64,000 nt of DNA from Acetobacter malorum (GCF_002153605.1 NZ_JOPG01000030.1:1-64000), one strand, 5' to 3'. Positions 52,044 through 61,022 are shown, counted from the first letter of the stretch. Numbers and translations are program-made. The notes: generated from the sequence alone by a model not told the origin.

Positions 52044-53216
52044 ATGAATCAGCCTGCACAACCTCTCACCGATACGGGCACGTCCCACTTCTTCAAAAAT
52101 CAGACCTTCCATTTCCAGACCCTCCGCGCGCTGAATGACATTGCCGCCGGCGGTGCAGACCTGAACGAAGTGCTGATGGCCATCAGTCAGATTACCGATG
52201 GAGACAGCAATGGCTGGTATGAGGCCTATTCCGCCCTTGCCACCCGCACGGAAGACCGCATTCCCAGCTGCGCCGACCCGCTGAGCTGCGGCCAGTCCTG
52301 GCTCCGGGCGCATAATTACTGGCGCACGGCAGAATTCCTGCTGGCCCCGCAGGACCCGCGCCGCCCTCTGGCATGGGACCGGCAGATTGCCGCCTTTGAT
52401 AAAGGGCTGGAACTCTCCGGCATTGCCCACGAGCGCTTTACCGTGCCGTATGAAAGCGGGAAGCTCCGCGGCATTTTCTACCCCGGCCCGGACGGCTGGC
52501 AGAAAAAGCCACTGATCGTTCTGTGCGGCGGGTATGATTCCACGCTGGAAGAGCTGTATTTCGTCATCGCCAAAGCGGCGTATGATCGTGGCTACGCGGT
52601 GCTGACATATGAAGGCCCCGGTCAGGGCGGCGTACTGCGCCAGTATGGGCTGAAGTTTACGCCGGAATGGGAAAAACCGACTGGTGCCGTTCTGGACTAT
52701 TTTGAAACCACCTACTTCAAGCCAGAAAAAACCGTGCTGATCGGCATGAGCCTTGGCGGCTATTTCGCCCCGCGCGTTGCCGCATTTGATAAGCGTATCA
52801 GCGGCGTTGTGGCGTATGATGTTTTCTTTGATGCTGGCAGCATTGCACAACGCTACGCCACGCATGCGGGGAACCCTGAAGCACTGAACAACCCGGACAT
52901 CAAATGGGCGATCGACAATGCAATGTGGACGCTTGGCGTCTCCTCCATGGAAGACGCCGTTAAAACCCTTTCGGCCTACTCTCTGGCTGGTGTTGCGGGG
53001 AACATTACGGCAGATGTGCTGACTCTGGTGGGTGAGCACGATCACTTCATCCCGGCCACGCAAGCGGAAGACTTCAGTAAAGCCTGCATCCGGGCCAAAT
53101 CGGTTGAAACCGTTGTGTATGATGTCGCGTCAGGCGGCGCGGAACACTGCCAGCTTGGAGCACAAACCCTCTGGCATGCGAGCGTCTTTAGCTGGATGGT
53201 TCGTAAATTCTCTTAA
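52044..53216 (+). CDS. Alpha/beta hydrolase, FrsA/acylaminoacyl-peptidase-like
   Basis: This 390-residue protein has an N-terminal helical region (about residues 1-125) and a C-terminal alpha/beta hydrolase fold with VLCGGYDSTLEELYF, a GMSLGGYF nucleophile elbow, and TLVGEHDHFIP carrying the likely acid and a final His in GGAEHCQLG. The layout resembles the FrsA/2,6-dihydroxypseudooxynicotine hydrolase group of C-C or ester/peptide hydrolases. There is no signal peptide, so it acts in the cytoplasm. It is divergent from the AraC regulator and followed by a terminator. The substrate is unknown. Confidence 0.8.
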   Translation: MNQPAQPLTDTGTSHFFKNQTFHFQTLRALNDIAAGGADLNEVLMAISQITDGDSNGWYEAYSALATRTEDRIPSCADPLSCGQSWLRAHNYWRTAEFLLAPQDPRRPLAWDRQIAAFDKGLELSGIAHERFTVPYESGKLRGIFYPGPDGWQKKPLIVLCGGYDSTLEELYFVIAKAAYDRGYAVLTYEGPGQGGVLRQYGLKFTPEWEKPTGAVLDYFETTYFKPEKTVLIGMSLGGYFAPRVAAFDKRISGVVAYDVFFDAGSIAQRYATHAGNPEALNNPDIKWAIDNAMWTLGVSSMEDAVKTLSAYSLAGVAGNITADVLTLVGEHDHFIPATQAEDFSKACIRAKSVETVVYDVASGGAEHCQLGAQTLWHASVFSWMVRKFS

Positions 53217-53223
53217 AACACAT

Positions 53224-53258
53224 AAAAGGCGGAGGGGGCAGAACACCCTTCCGCCTTT
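53224..53258. terminator. Bidirectional terminator
   Basis: AAAAGGCGGAGGG pairs with CCCTTCCGCCTTTT (one bulged T), flanked by A and T runs, between convergent hydrolase and TonB receptor genes. Confidence 0.85.
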
Positions 53259-53280
53259 TCCTGTTCCGGTTTAACCGAGC

Positions 53281-55635
53281 TTAGAAATGCCCTTCCAGAC
53301 TGGCACCAAAAGCACGAGGCTGGCCAACCTGAGCATATGAGCCAGCCCAGCTACTCCGCGCGTTATAAATAATATGCTCATTAGACAGGTTTTTCGCATA
53401 AAAACGCACAGTGTAATATTTGGACGTATAGGCTGCGTGCATGTTGAAGGTAATATAATTCCCTGCTGTAATACCCGTTCCGTTTTCGACCTGAGACGTA
53501 TAAGCCCCCACCCGATTGACCGTTCCACCGAATGAGAAACCAGACTGGAATTTCTGATCAAACCCCACAGTGAAGGTTGTACTGGGGGCATTGCTGAATT
53601 TAGACCTTTTTGCATACGCATACGCTGTCGGGGCTTTTTGAATTTTGGTATCCAGCAATCCGACACCACCATAAATATTCAGTCCCTTTGTCACATGGTA
53701 CTGCGCTTCCAGCTCCAGCCCCATGCTTCGGCCATCGGGAATATTGACAAAGGTATAATCCAGAAGATCCTGATAATTATGAAAGCTATTATAAAACAGG
53801 TTTCCATTAAGGCTGAAACGCCGCCCAAACTGCTCCGTATGGCCTGAAAGCTCGTAAGTCGTTACCGTTTCTTTTTTATACTGATAGTAAAACCCACGAT
53901 CCCAATCAATTGCGCCACCACCGGGGTTATATCCACGCCGGACAGTAAAGCTCATGCTGTCATGCGGAGAGAAAGTATAAAGCAAGCCACCTTTTGGGAG
54001 GAACATTGTCGTCCCGCCATCAAAATTGACGCTTCCCCAGCTCATTCGCACGTTTCGGTTCTGCACTTCCCGTTCCACACGGGCCCCGGCTATCAAACTC
54101 AAACCACCCACCAGTGGCACTGTGCCGTCCATATAGATGGCATAGGTCTGCTCCTGATCAGGCCCGTTCACCCCCATATCAGGCGAGGTAATTCTCTGGT
54201 CTCTATTGAAGTAGTAGAGACCCAGAACACCATTAATCCAGCCATTTTTAGGCGAATAGACAAATCTCTGCTCTATCGTATTGTTATTCTCGTTCAGGTT
54301 GAGTTTGCCACGAGAATTGGAACTGGCAAGCTGATTGGACTGGTTGAAGTTCGCATCATACCAGACGTGGCCGTACAAAAGGCTCGCTGTCAGAGCATCT
54401 GAAATTTCATAACTAAATTTGTCACTCAGCGTATCAATAGAGGAGTTTGAAACACGAATATTCATATCCGGGTTATCAAATTTATACTTCCAGAAATCCG
54501 GACCTGTTGCCTGATACAGATACTCACCATTCTGCTCTCTGTGAGAGCCCACCATTTCCATTTTAAATCGCGGCAATGCCTTAGGCGTCCAGAGCATTTT
54601 GCCTCTAAACGTCGACTGATTAATTTCACTCGGATTATATGGCCATGATTTGCCAGCATATTTAATATAGCTGTTTCCATAAATGCCATTCCCGGAAAGC
54701 CTGATGGCCAGCTGATCTTTGACTAAAGGCCCGGAAAGCGTTGCCCCGAAACTCCCTCTGTCCCCCTGGCTTTCATAGCCTGCATGCACGGCCCCGTGCC
54801 ACGCCCATGTGGGGTCTTTGGTATTCATGGTGATTGCACCCCCAATAGCATTCCGCCCCTGGGTTGTAGCCTGCGGGCCGCGCAGAACCTGCACATCATC
54901 AAAGTCCCACAACCCTGAATCTGTATAGCGTTGTCCGCCAAAGGTCTCCGGCAAACCATCAATAATCACGGCTGTCCGCGGTCTGCTGCCAGACATGAGG
55001 GTGAAAATCCCTCCCGCAGCGCCCTCGCCGCTCATCCCGCGGATAGCAGGAAGCCCGGCTGCATTCCCCACCATGTTGGGCACCCGGTTCGTCACATCAT
55101 ACAGAGAGCGATATTCATCAGTATCCAGATGCCGCAACACAGTCACCGCACTGTTGGTGTTCTTCAGGCGATCAATAGACTGCCCCACCACAACAATGCG
55201 CTCCGTTCCGCCATAGCTGCTTGTGGAACTCCCTTCTGCGCTATGCGGATCGGCCGTTTTTGTCAGCCCGCCCGGTCCCGATGAGGTGGGTGATACTGCG
55301 ACAATCTGAAATGCGCCGTCCCCAACAGAACGATACGTCAGCCCGGTCCCGGCCAAAATCTTTTGCAGGCCTGCTGCCAGTGTAAACTGACCAGCCACGC
55401 CCGCACTGTTCCGATGGTCAAGGCTTTCTGCATCGGCAGTGACCTGCACATGTGCTTGCTGGCTAAAGGCAAGAACGGCGTCCGATAACGCGCCCGGAGC
55501 GACATGGAAAACGTGGAGCGGGGCAGATGTCTGGGCTTTGGCCTCCATTCCCTCACACAAGGTCCATACCCCGGCAATCGACAGGCCAAGAACCCCCCGC
55601 ATCAGACCACGAGCCAGAAAAAGCCGTATAACCAT
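53281..55635 (-). CDS. TonB-dependent receptor with STN signalling domain
   Basis: From the ATG at 55635 this encodes 784 residues; a TTG at 55680 is rejected because it would push the signal inside. The signal ends near EAKAQTS. An STN domain follows (HVFHVAPGALSDAVLAFSQQ, then TLAAGLQKILAGTGL), which in FecA-type receptors contacts the FecR protein in the periplasm. The plug contains RIVVVGQSIDRLK and the barrel ends in F. The gene comes after the ECF sigma and FecR genes, so it is the sensory outer-membrane part of that unit. The substrate is likely a ferric siderophore, judged by the Fur-like site upstream. Confidence 0.9.
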   Translation of the reverse strand: MVIRLFLARGLMRGVLGLSIAGVWTLCEGMEAKAQTSAPLHVFHVAPGALSDAVLAFSQQAHVQVTADAESLDHRNSAGVAGQFTLAAGLQKILAGTGLTYRSVGDGAFQIVAVSPTSSGPGGLTKTADPHSAEGSSTSSYGGTERIVVVGQSIDRLKNTNSAVTVLRHLDTDEYRSLYDVTNRVPNMVGNAAGLPAIRGMSGEGAAGGIFTLMSGSRPRTAVIIDGLPETFGGQRYTDSGLWDFDDVQVLRGPQATTQGRNAIGGAITMNTKDPTWAWHGAVHAGYESQGDRGSFGATLSGPLVKDQLAIRLSGNGIYGNSYIKYAGKSWPYNPSEINQSTFRGKMLWTPKALPRFKMEMVGSHREQNGEYLYQATGPDFWKYKFDNPDMNIRVSNSSIDTLSDKFSYEISDALTASLLYGHVWYDANFNQSNQLASSNSRGKLNLNENNNTIEQRFVYSPKNGWINGVLGLYYFNRDQRITSPDMGVNGPDQEQTYAIYMDGTVPLVGGLSLIAGARVEREVQNRNVRMSWGSVNFDGGTTMFLPKGGLLYTFSPHDSMSFTVRRGYNPGGGAIDWDRGFYYQYKKETVTTYELSGHTEQFGRRFSLNGNLFYNSFHNYQDLLDYTFVNIPDGRSMGLELEAQYHVTKGLNIYGGVGLLDTKIQKAPTAYAYAKRSKFSNAPSTTFTVGFDQKFQSGFSFGGTVNRVGAYTSQVENGTGITAGNYITFNMHAAYTSKYYTVRFYAKNLSNEHIIYNARSSWAGSYAQVGQPRAFGASLEGHF

Positions 55636-55675
55636 GGGTACCGAAAATCCTTCATGCCACTCAACATCACGGAGC

Positions 55676-55696
55676 TGCAACTGTCTCGCAGTTGCA
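55676..55696 (-). other. Hairpin in the leader of the STN receptor gene
   Basis: TGCAACTG at 55676-55683 pairs with CAGTTGCA at 55689-55696 across a five-base loop. It lies between the FecR stop and the receptor start, with no T run, and could shape mRNA processing between the two genes. Confidence 0.4.
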
Positions 55697-55761
55697 CACC
55701 ACTCCTTAGATGCACGAGCGGAGAGATTTTCCTGTCATCAGAGAAAATTTTTATTCACGAG

Positions 55762-56724
55762 CTATCCCGGCCCGGTGACGAGTGCCAGATCAGGCAACAC
55801 AGTCTGCACGTTCCCGCCATGCGGCCTGACCGCCAGCCGTAAGGCCTGCATGGGGTCACGGACATTATAAACACCTGTGACGCGCTTTTCTGCCAGTTGC
55901 TGATCCAGCACAAAAATATGCCGGTGTGACCATGGGCGGAGTGCCGCCACAAAGTCAGAAACCCGCATAGCCCGCGCCATAAGCAGACCTGTGGCCCATA
56001 CACCAACCATTTCCGGGTTTTGTTTGCCGGTTTGCGTTGTATGCCCGCTCACCCGCAGCCAGTCTCCGGCATATAAATCCTGACTGGCTCCAAGAGCACC
56101 GGGAGCGGCAACACGGCTACTCCCTTCTTTTACAGCCACTGTGGTATGGTTATCCTCCATCGCCACATCAAAGACTGTTCCCAAATCCGTTGCAGTCACA
56201 GCACCAGCTTTTACCGTAAAGGGACGCTGTGCATTATGATGGACCGTAAAAAGGCCCTGCCCGCGTAAAAGGCTTACGATACGGGTTGTCTGGGTAAACT
56301 GGATGGCAATCGCACTCCGCGGCGCAAGCTGCACAACACTCCCATCACGTAACCGAACCTCTTTTGTCTGGCTATAACCGGTGGAGTAATCAGCCTGAGC
56401 CCAGATCATCGCATCCGGTGCAAACACAAACATGCTGACACACGCCAACGCCGCCAGACCGCCAGCCCAACTCTGGAACGCACGCCTCTTCCAGACAGGT
56501 TTATGCGCCGCCTGTGCCGCGGGCCTTTCGGCCCGTCGCCGTTCCGGGGCAGCCTGCTGCAAGAGCGTGATTGTCTTATTAACCTCCGCCCATGCCTGAG
56601 GGTGGCGCGGGTCTGCCCTTAACCAGACATCGAACTGCTGCAACAGTTCTGGGTTATTCGGGTCGTCCTGCAGTTTTACGTGCCAGAGGGCCGCGGCCCG
56701 CGTCGCCGTTGTCTTCTCCATCAT
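55762..56724 (-). CDS. FecR-type anti-sigma / sigma regulator
   Basis: From the ATG at 56724 this encodes 320 residues. The N-terminal DUF4880-like cytoplasmic region (residues about 1-70: ATRAAALWHVKLQDDPNN, then FDVWLRADPRHPQAW) is followed by one membrane segment (about 92-110) and a periplasmic FecR domain with VRLRDGSVVQLAPRSAI and VEVAVKEGSSRV-like beta strands. In FecR systems the protein transmits the receptor signal and controls the partner sigma factor. The ECF sigma gene lies 75 bases upstream on the same strand, and the receptor gene 126 bases downstream. Confidence 0.88.
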   Translation of the reverse strand: MMEKTTATRAAALWHVKLQDDPNNPELLQQFDVWLRADPRHPQAWAEVNKTITLLQQAAPERRRAERPAAQAAHKPVWKRRAFQSWAGGLAALACVSMFVFAPDAMIWAQADYSTGYSQTKEVRLRDGSVVQLAPRSAIAIQFTQTTRIVSLLRGQGLFTVHHNAQRPFTVKAGAVTATDLGTVFDVAMEDNHTTVAVKEGSSRVAAPGALGASQDLYAGDWLRVSGHTTQTGKQNPEMVGVWATGLLMARAMRVSDFVAALRPWSHRHIFVLDQQLAEKRVTGVYNVRDPMQALRLAVRPHGGNVQTVLPDLALVTGPG

Positions 56725-56799
56725 CAGGCGAGGACAAAAGCGGCGAAGCGAGCAGAGTGTCCCTGCGACCACACTCCGCCTTTCAGATTGCGAGGCACG

Positions 56800-57306
56800 T
56801 TATTCTCCTGTTGCGCGCGTGTTTGTACAAGCCTCTATGCCATCAGCAATAAGGCTTTGCGCAAACGAGACGGAAATATTTAACTCAGCAGCAATTTCGC
56901 GCAGCTTTAAGCCTTCAAAATAATACATTTTAATGGCTGCGGTCTGGCGCGGCGGCATCGCCTCTATCTGATCCAGCAATTTACTGACCTGCCAGCGCGC
57001 ATCAGCAACCTGCTCAGGCGATGGAGCAAGGTCGGCTATCATACGGCTGGCATTATCAAAATCGGTATCTCTGGTTTTTTCCAGCTTCTGCCGCCGGTAA
57101 CTAAACCTGAACAGATTGCGCATAATCGTTTTGAAATAATGGACCGGCGCGCTGATCTCTATTTTATTCTGCTGTTCAAACAGCACCCAGGCTTCCTGCA
57201 CAAGGTCTTCCGCCTGTGCGTGGTCCCCCGTAAGGCGGTTGGCATACACAAGAAACGCTTTACGGTGCTCCTGATACAGTCTCAGCGATAATTTTCTCGT
57301 GCTCAA
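56800..57306 (-). CDS. FecI-like ECF sigma factor
   Basis: This 168-residue protein carries sigma region 2 (about residues 10-75: FLVYANRLTGDHAQAEDLVQEAWV) and region 4 (about 115-160: MPPRQTAAIKMYYFEGLKLREIAAELNI), as FecI-type iron-transport sigma factors do. The start is most likely the TTG at 57306, with GGAG eight bases upstream; no ATG precedes the conserved part. It is the first gene of the sigma-FecR-receptor unit and would direct transcription of the receptor. A perfect Fur-like palindrome lies 26 bases before its start. Confidence 0.9.
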   Translation of the reverse strand: MSTRKLSLRLYQEHRKAFLVYANRLTGDHAQAEDLVQEAWVLFEQQNKIEISAPVHYFKTIMRNLFRFSYRRQKLEKTRDTDFDNASRMIADLAPSPEQVADARWQVSKLLDQIEAMPPRQTAAIKMYYFEGLKLREIAAELNISVSFAQSLIADGIEACTNTRATGE

Positions 57307-57331
57307 CGCGAAATCTCCGACATTGAGCTCC

Positions 57332-57358
57332 GCTATATGAGAATTATTCTCATATAGC
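57332..57358 (-). promoter_or_regulatory. 27-bp perfect palindrome containing a Fur-like box
   Basis: Two 13-base arms (57332-57344 and 57346-57358) form an exact inverted repeat around T57345. The core TGAGAATTATTCTCA at 57338-57352 resembles the 7-1-7 Fur box and also fits the TGA-N9-TCA RirA-type pattern. It lies 26-52 bases ahead of the ECF sigma start, where a repressor would block its promoter under iron sufficiency. Confidence 0.75.
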
Positions 57359-57411
57359 TACAAAAATTTCACCTCGGGATCAGGCAGGGCGCACCTGCCC
57401 CACCCTGCGGT

Positions 57412-58176
57412 TTATTCCATCGGCGGCTGACCGTTAGAGGCAGACGTTCCCCCGTCCACCGGGATCGTCGCCCCCGTGACATATCCAGCCGCGTCGCTCG
57501 CCAGAAAGACAATCACACTGGCAATATCTTCCGGCTCGCCAAGGCGACCAAGCGCGGTGCGTTCTATAAACTTCTTCGCTTTGGCCTCGTCTTCCACCAG
57601 CTCCTTGCCCATTGCCGTGCGGCTGAGGCCCGGATTGACGGAATTGACGCGAATACCGTGCTTGCCAAGGTCCAGCGCCAGAGACCGCGTCAGGTTCACA
57701 ACCCCGCCCTTGGCTGCGTTATAAGCCGGGAAATTCCAGTCCCCACCCATGCCGGAAATGGAGGCGACATTGATTATGTTGCCTTTGGTCTTTTTCAGAT
57801 ACGGGATGGCGGCTCGTGCGCAATAAAACGTGCCGCTCAGATCAATATTGATCACGCTCGCCCATGTCTCATCAGTTGTGTCTTCCGGCTGCCCGGGCCG
57901 CGCAATCCCCGCATTATTTACCAGCACATCAATCTGACCGAAATGCTCTGCGGCAGCTTTTATGGCCCGGTTAACCGCGGCTGAGTCTGCAATATCACAC
58001 GCAATAGCCAGGCTCCGGTCTTTGGAAAAATCCCCTGCCACTTTACTCAAATTGCCTTCGTCGGCGTCCAACAGAACCACATTGGCCCCTTCAGCATGAA
58101 AGCTCCGCGCAGTCGCCTCCCCAAATCCGGAAGCAGCACCTGTCACAATGACGGTTTTGCCTGAAAAACGCTGCAT
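57412..58176 (-). CDS. Short-chain dehydrogenase/reductase
   Basis: This 254-residue classical SDR has the cofactor motif TGAASGFG at residues 12-19, an NNAG motif, and the catalytic YNAAK with the preceding Ser in NVASISGMGG. The acidic residue after strand 2 (DAD) suggests NAD preference. The C-terminus has GYVTGATIPVDGGTSAS, typical of SDRs that oxidise sugars, polyols or hydroxy acids. The substrate is not recognisable. It is divergent from the IclR gene, which may control it. Confidence 0.9.
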   Translation of the reverse strand: MQRFSGKTVIVTGAASGFGEATARSFHAEGANVVLLDADEGNLSKVAGDFSKDRSLAIACDIADSAAVNRAIKAAAEHFGQIDVLVNNAGIARPGQPEDTTDETWASVINIDLSGTFYCARAAIPYLKKTKGNIINVASISGMGGDWNFPAYNAAKGGVVNLTRSLALDLGKHGIRVNSVNPGLSRTAMGKELVEDEAKAKKFIERTALGRLGEPEDIASVIVFLASDAAGYVTGATIPVDGGTSASNGQPPME

Positions 58177-58197
58177 GAAGATCTCCTTATGTCTGCC

Positions 58198-58214
58198 GTG
58201 CAGTCTCTCTGCAC
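58198..58214. promoter_or_regulatory. Small inverted repeat between SDR and IclR genes
   Basis: GTGCAG at 58198-58203 pairs with CTGCAC at 58209-58214, five bases apart. It lies 22 bases upstream of the SDR start on the divergent strand and could be a minor regulatory or leader element. Confidence 0.35.
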
Positions 58215-58284
58215 TCAGGCAGTCAAACCGACTGCGGCGGAGGTCGTTCTTTCAGGAAAAGGACATTCCCTGCAAAATCCGCAA

Positions 58285-58305
58285 AAGTTCATCCATGATG
58301 AACTT
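58285..58305 (+). promoter_or_regulatory. Candidate IclR operator
   Basis: AAGTTCATC at 58285-58293 and GATGAACTT at 58297-58305 are a perfect nine-base inverted repeat with a three-base spacer, centred about 72 bases upstream of the IclR start in the divergent SDR/IclR gap. IclR proteins bind such dyads, so autoregulation and SDR control are plausible. Confidence 0.55.
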
Positions 58306-58366
58306 ACGCCAGTTCCCAAAGGCAGGGGCCTCACGATAAATCCTGAGCATCAGGAGACCATGTCCC

Positions 58367-59095
58367 ATGGGCAAAACCCCGAAACTCATTCAGTCCATTG
58401 AACGCTCAGCCGCCATTCTGGAAATTATCGCCCAGGAAGGAGGCAGCGCACGCCTGCAACAAATTGCCAGCATCTCCGGCATTGGGAAAACGACCGTCCA
58501 CAATATTCTCCAGACCCTCGACCATCTGGGCTATGTGCAGCGTCGCACCGGGGATATGCGCTATCATCTGGGTGGACGCATCCTCAATCTGGCCCGGATT
58601 ACCGGGGATGATAATGCTCTGCGCGCCCGCCTGCGACCTGCCCTTGATGCCATTGCGGAAGAGAGCGGTGCCACCGTCTGGCTGGCCGTTCCCAGCGGGG
58701 ATGAGGCCGCCTATCTGGATATTGTCAATCTGCCAGACCCGGACCTGATGCGCAGCATCCCAAGCCGGGAAAAGCTGGAAGGGTCCGCCGTGGGGCTGGT
58801 TTTTCTGGCCTTTGTGCCCGGCCTTGGCAAACGGGTGCTGACAACCCGCGCCAATGCTCTGAACAGTGACATTCTGGCGCAGATTGAAACCGTGCGCATC
58901 AAGGGCTTTGCGCTGGATCTGCAAGGCTACCATCCGGGCGTGAACGGCGTTGCCATTCCCTGGCGGGATAATGGTGAAGTCCGCGCCAGTGTCTGCCTGA
59001 CCGGCCCTGCCAGCAAGCTTCCGCCACACCGGCTCAGCCGTCTGGCCTGGATGATGATGAAGCATGTCGAACGCACGGATATCCAGAGCTGCTGA
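58367..59095 (+). CDS. IclR family transcriptional regulator
   Basis: This 242-residue protein has the IclR winged helix (about residues 8-70: ARLQQIASISGIGKTTVHNIL) and a C-terminal effector domain that starts near LRPALDAIAEESGATVWLAVP. AGGAG is 10 bases ahead of the ATG, and the alternative ATG at 58360 is out of frame. IclR proteins sense small acids or aromatic compounds. It is divergent from the SDR gene and precedes a GlcG-like gene and an MFS transporter gene, which are plausible targets. A terminator at 59139-59161 separates it from the latter. Confidence 0.9.
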   Translation: MGKTPKLIQSIERSAAILEIIAQEGGSARLQQIASISGIGKTTVHNILQTLDHLGYVQRRTGDMRYHLGGRILNLARITGDDNALRARLRPALDAIAEESGATVWLAVPSGDEAAYLDIVNLPDPDLMRSIPSREKLEGSAVGLVFLAFVPGLGKRVLTTRANALNSDILAQIETVRIKGFALDLQGYHPGVNGVAIPWRDNGEVRASVCLTGPASKLPPHRLSRLAWMMMKHVERTDIQSC

Positions 59096-59138
59096 ACAAA
59101 TAATCTTTCCCTTGCGTCCCTCATTCCCTTATTGAGCA

Positions 59139-59161
59139 GCGCAGCTACTCTGCGCCTTTTT
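59139..59161 (+). terminator. Intrinsic terminator after the IclR gene
   Basis: GCGCAG at 59139-59144 pairs with CTGCGC at 59150-59155 and is followed by C and TTTTT. It ends just before the GlcG-like gene (59186), so that gene needs its own start or readthrough. Confidence 0.85.
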
Positions 59162-59185
59162 CTCAGGAAAGCGATTGTCTAAACC

Positions 59186-59584
59186 ATGAAGTCTTCTACC
59201 GCGACCGCCATGATCACTGCTGCTCTGGCTGAAGCAGAGCGCATGAATGTCTCCGTCTGCATTTCTATTGTGGATGCCGCAGCCTGGCCCGTCGCTTTTA
59301 TGCGCATGGAAGGCACCATTCTGGGGGCGATTGATATCGCTAACAAAAAGGCCCGTACCGCTGCACTGTTCCAGATGGACAGCGCCGATTTTGCAGAAAT
59401 TGCCCATCCCAACGCCCATGCCTACACGCTGGAAAACACCAATGGCGGCCTGATAAGCTTTGGCGGCGGCCTTGTGCTGAAGGATGCCACTGGCAGCGTA
59501 GTGGGTGCCATTGGCGTGTCCGGCGCCAGCACTGCGGATGATATTGCCATTGCCACCGTTGCCTCTCGCGTTTTGACCGCCTGA
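59186..59584 (+). CDS. GlcG/HbpS family (DUF336) protein
   Basis: This 132-residue protein has the family pattern ITAALAEAERMNVSVCISIVDAAAWPVAF, then MRMEGTILGAIDIANKKARTA and a final GGLVLKDATGSVVGAIGVSG. Members bind haem or small molecules, and many stand near glycolate or propanediol genes, but the function is not known. It is cytoplasmic, without a signal peptide. The MFS gene lies 25 bases downstream, so the pair are probably co-transcribed. Confidence 0.85.
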   Translation: MKSSTATAMITAALAEAERMNVSVCISIVDAAAWPVAFMRMEGTILGAIDIANKKARTAALFQMDSADFAEIAHPNAHAYTLENTNGGLISFGGGLVLKDATGSVVGAIGVSGASTADDIAIATVASRVLTA

Positions 59585-59609
59585 CCCTCTTTTTTAGCCG
59601 AGACCCTGC

Positions 59610-60845
59610 ATGACATCAGAAACCGTGCCGCCTGAGAGCGGTCTTACTGTCGTTCCACCGCCCCATGGCAGAACCGCAGCTCTTCTTACTCTCACATTCG
59701 GCACGTTTGTTGTCGGCACCGGTGAGTTCGCCATTATGGGCATGCTCCCGGAATTTGCGCAGTCGCTCAACCTGTCTCTGGCGGATGCCGGTTATGCCAT
59801 TACCGCGTACGCGCTGGGGGTGGTGATCGGCGCGCCGCTTATCACCATCCTCGGGGCGCGGCTGTCCCGGCGGGAGCTGCTGCTTGTTCTGCTGATCATG
59901 TTCTGCCTTGGCAATTTCCTGAGCATTGTCATGCCCACACCGGGGCTGGTTGAAGTCGCACGCTTTCTGACAGGCCTGCCGCATGGTGCGCTCTTCGGCA
60001 TTTCCGCCCTTGTGGCGGCCTCCATGGTGGAACGCTCCCGCCGTGGCTGGGCTGTGGGCCGCGTGCTGTCCGGCATTGCCATTTCCACCCTGATTGGCGC
60101 GCCATTTTCCACCTTTGCGGCGGACCATTTCGGCTGGCGCATTGCTTACCTGATTATCGGCCTGTTTGGCGTTCTGACCTTTCTGGGCGTCCTGCGCTAT
60201 ATTCCGGCAGACAAACCCAACCGCAAGAACTCCCCGCTTAAGGAAATCACCGCTCTGGGCAACATGCAGGTTATGCTCACCCTGCTAACCGCCGCAGTGG
60301 GTTTTGGCGGGATGTTTGGCGTCTACACGTACCTTACCAGTGTTCTGCAAAACGTGACCCACGTGCCGGAATGGCAGACCATGATCTATATGGTCATCTG
60401 GGGTGCCGGCATGCTGGTCGGGGCGAATGCCGGAGCCTGGCTGGTGGACCGCAATATCAATCTGGCCGCCATCATTGCCCTTGCAGGCAGTGCGGTCATC
60501 ATGTTCGCCTTTTCCACAGTGCTGCACAACAATTTCGCTCTGATGCTCATCGTCTTCCTGATCCCAACCTTTGTGAACGGTCTTGGCCCGGCTCTTCAGA
60601 CCCGGCTGATGGATTTTGCAGGCGATGCCCAGACACTTGCGGCCTCCCTCAACCATTCAGCCTTCAACATCGCCAACGCACTGGGCGCCTCTCTGGGCAG
60701 TGTGCTGCTGGCACACCAGTTCGGGTATGGGTCACTTGGTGTCGGCGGGGCGCTGCTCTCCATCGGTGGCCTGCTGGTCTATCTGCTGGCGCTGCTTCTG
60801 CTGAAGAAAAGCGGTCAGCAGGAAGAACGCGGTTCCCTTACCTGA
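59610..60845 (+). CDS. MFS transporter, DHA1 drug/sugar-efflux type
   Basis: This 411-residue protein has about 12 membrane segments. The start FGTFVVGTGEFAIMGMLPEFAQ and the GARLSRRELLL cytoplasmic loop are typical of the AraJ/YdhP-like efflux branch of the DHA1 family. It could export sugars, drugs or metabolic products. It is 25 bases downstream of the GlcG-like gene and ends at a strong hairpin. The substrate is unknown. Confidence 0.88.
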   Translation: MTSETVPPESGLTVVPPPHGRTAALLTLTFGTFVVGTGEFAIMGMLPEFAQSLNLSLADAGYAITAYALGVVIGAPLITILGARLSRRELLLVLLIMFCLGNFLSIVMPTPGLVEVARFLTGLPHGALFGISALVAASMVERSRRGWAVGRVLSGIAISTLIGAPFSTFAADHFGWRIAYLIIGLFGVLTFLGVLRYIPADKPNRKNSPLKEITALGNMQVMLTLLTAAVGFGGMFGVYTYLTSVLQNVTHVPEWQTMIYMVIWGAGMLVGANAGAWLVDRNINLAAIIALAGSAVIMFAFSTVLHNNFALMLIVFLIPTFVNGLGPALQTRLMDFAGDAQTLAASLNHSAFNIANALGASLGSVLLAHQFGYGSLGVGGALLSIGGLLVYLLALLLLKKSGQQEERGSLT

Positions 60846-60871
60846 GACCAGCATTCTGCCCCCTGAAAAAT

Positions 60872-60908
60872 CCCCCTTCCCTGCCTCCTGAGCAGGAAGG
60901 GGGTCTTC
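60872..60908 (+). terminator. GC-rich hairpin after the MFS gene
   Basis: CCCCCTTCC(C)TGC pairs with GCAGGAAGGGGG, which is long and GC-rich. Only a short TCTTC follows, so it is an imperfect intrinsic terminator by sequence. Confidence 0.65.
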
Positions 60909-60989
60909 GGCTTTTCCTGTGTCCGGACAAAGCCTTAGGAAGCGCCTCGCTCATAAAGCGCGTTGTTTATGCAACAGATATGAGCAAAA

Positions 60990-61022
60990 ACTGCCTAAAA
61001 ATGTCACAAAAACATCACACCC
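60990..61022 (+). promoter_or_regulatory. Degenerate Pho-box-like repeats before the TonB receptor
   Basis: Three consecutive 11-mers start at 60990, 61001 and 61012. The middle one, ATGTCACAAAA, resembles the PhoB half-site, but the others match poorly. They lie about 90 bases before the receptor start. The call is weak. Confidence 0.3.
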
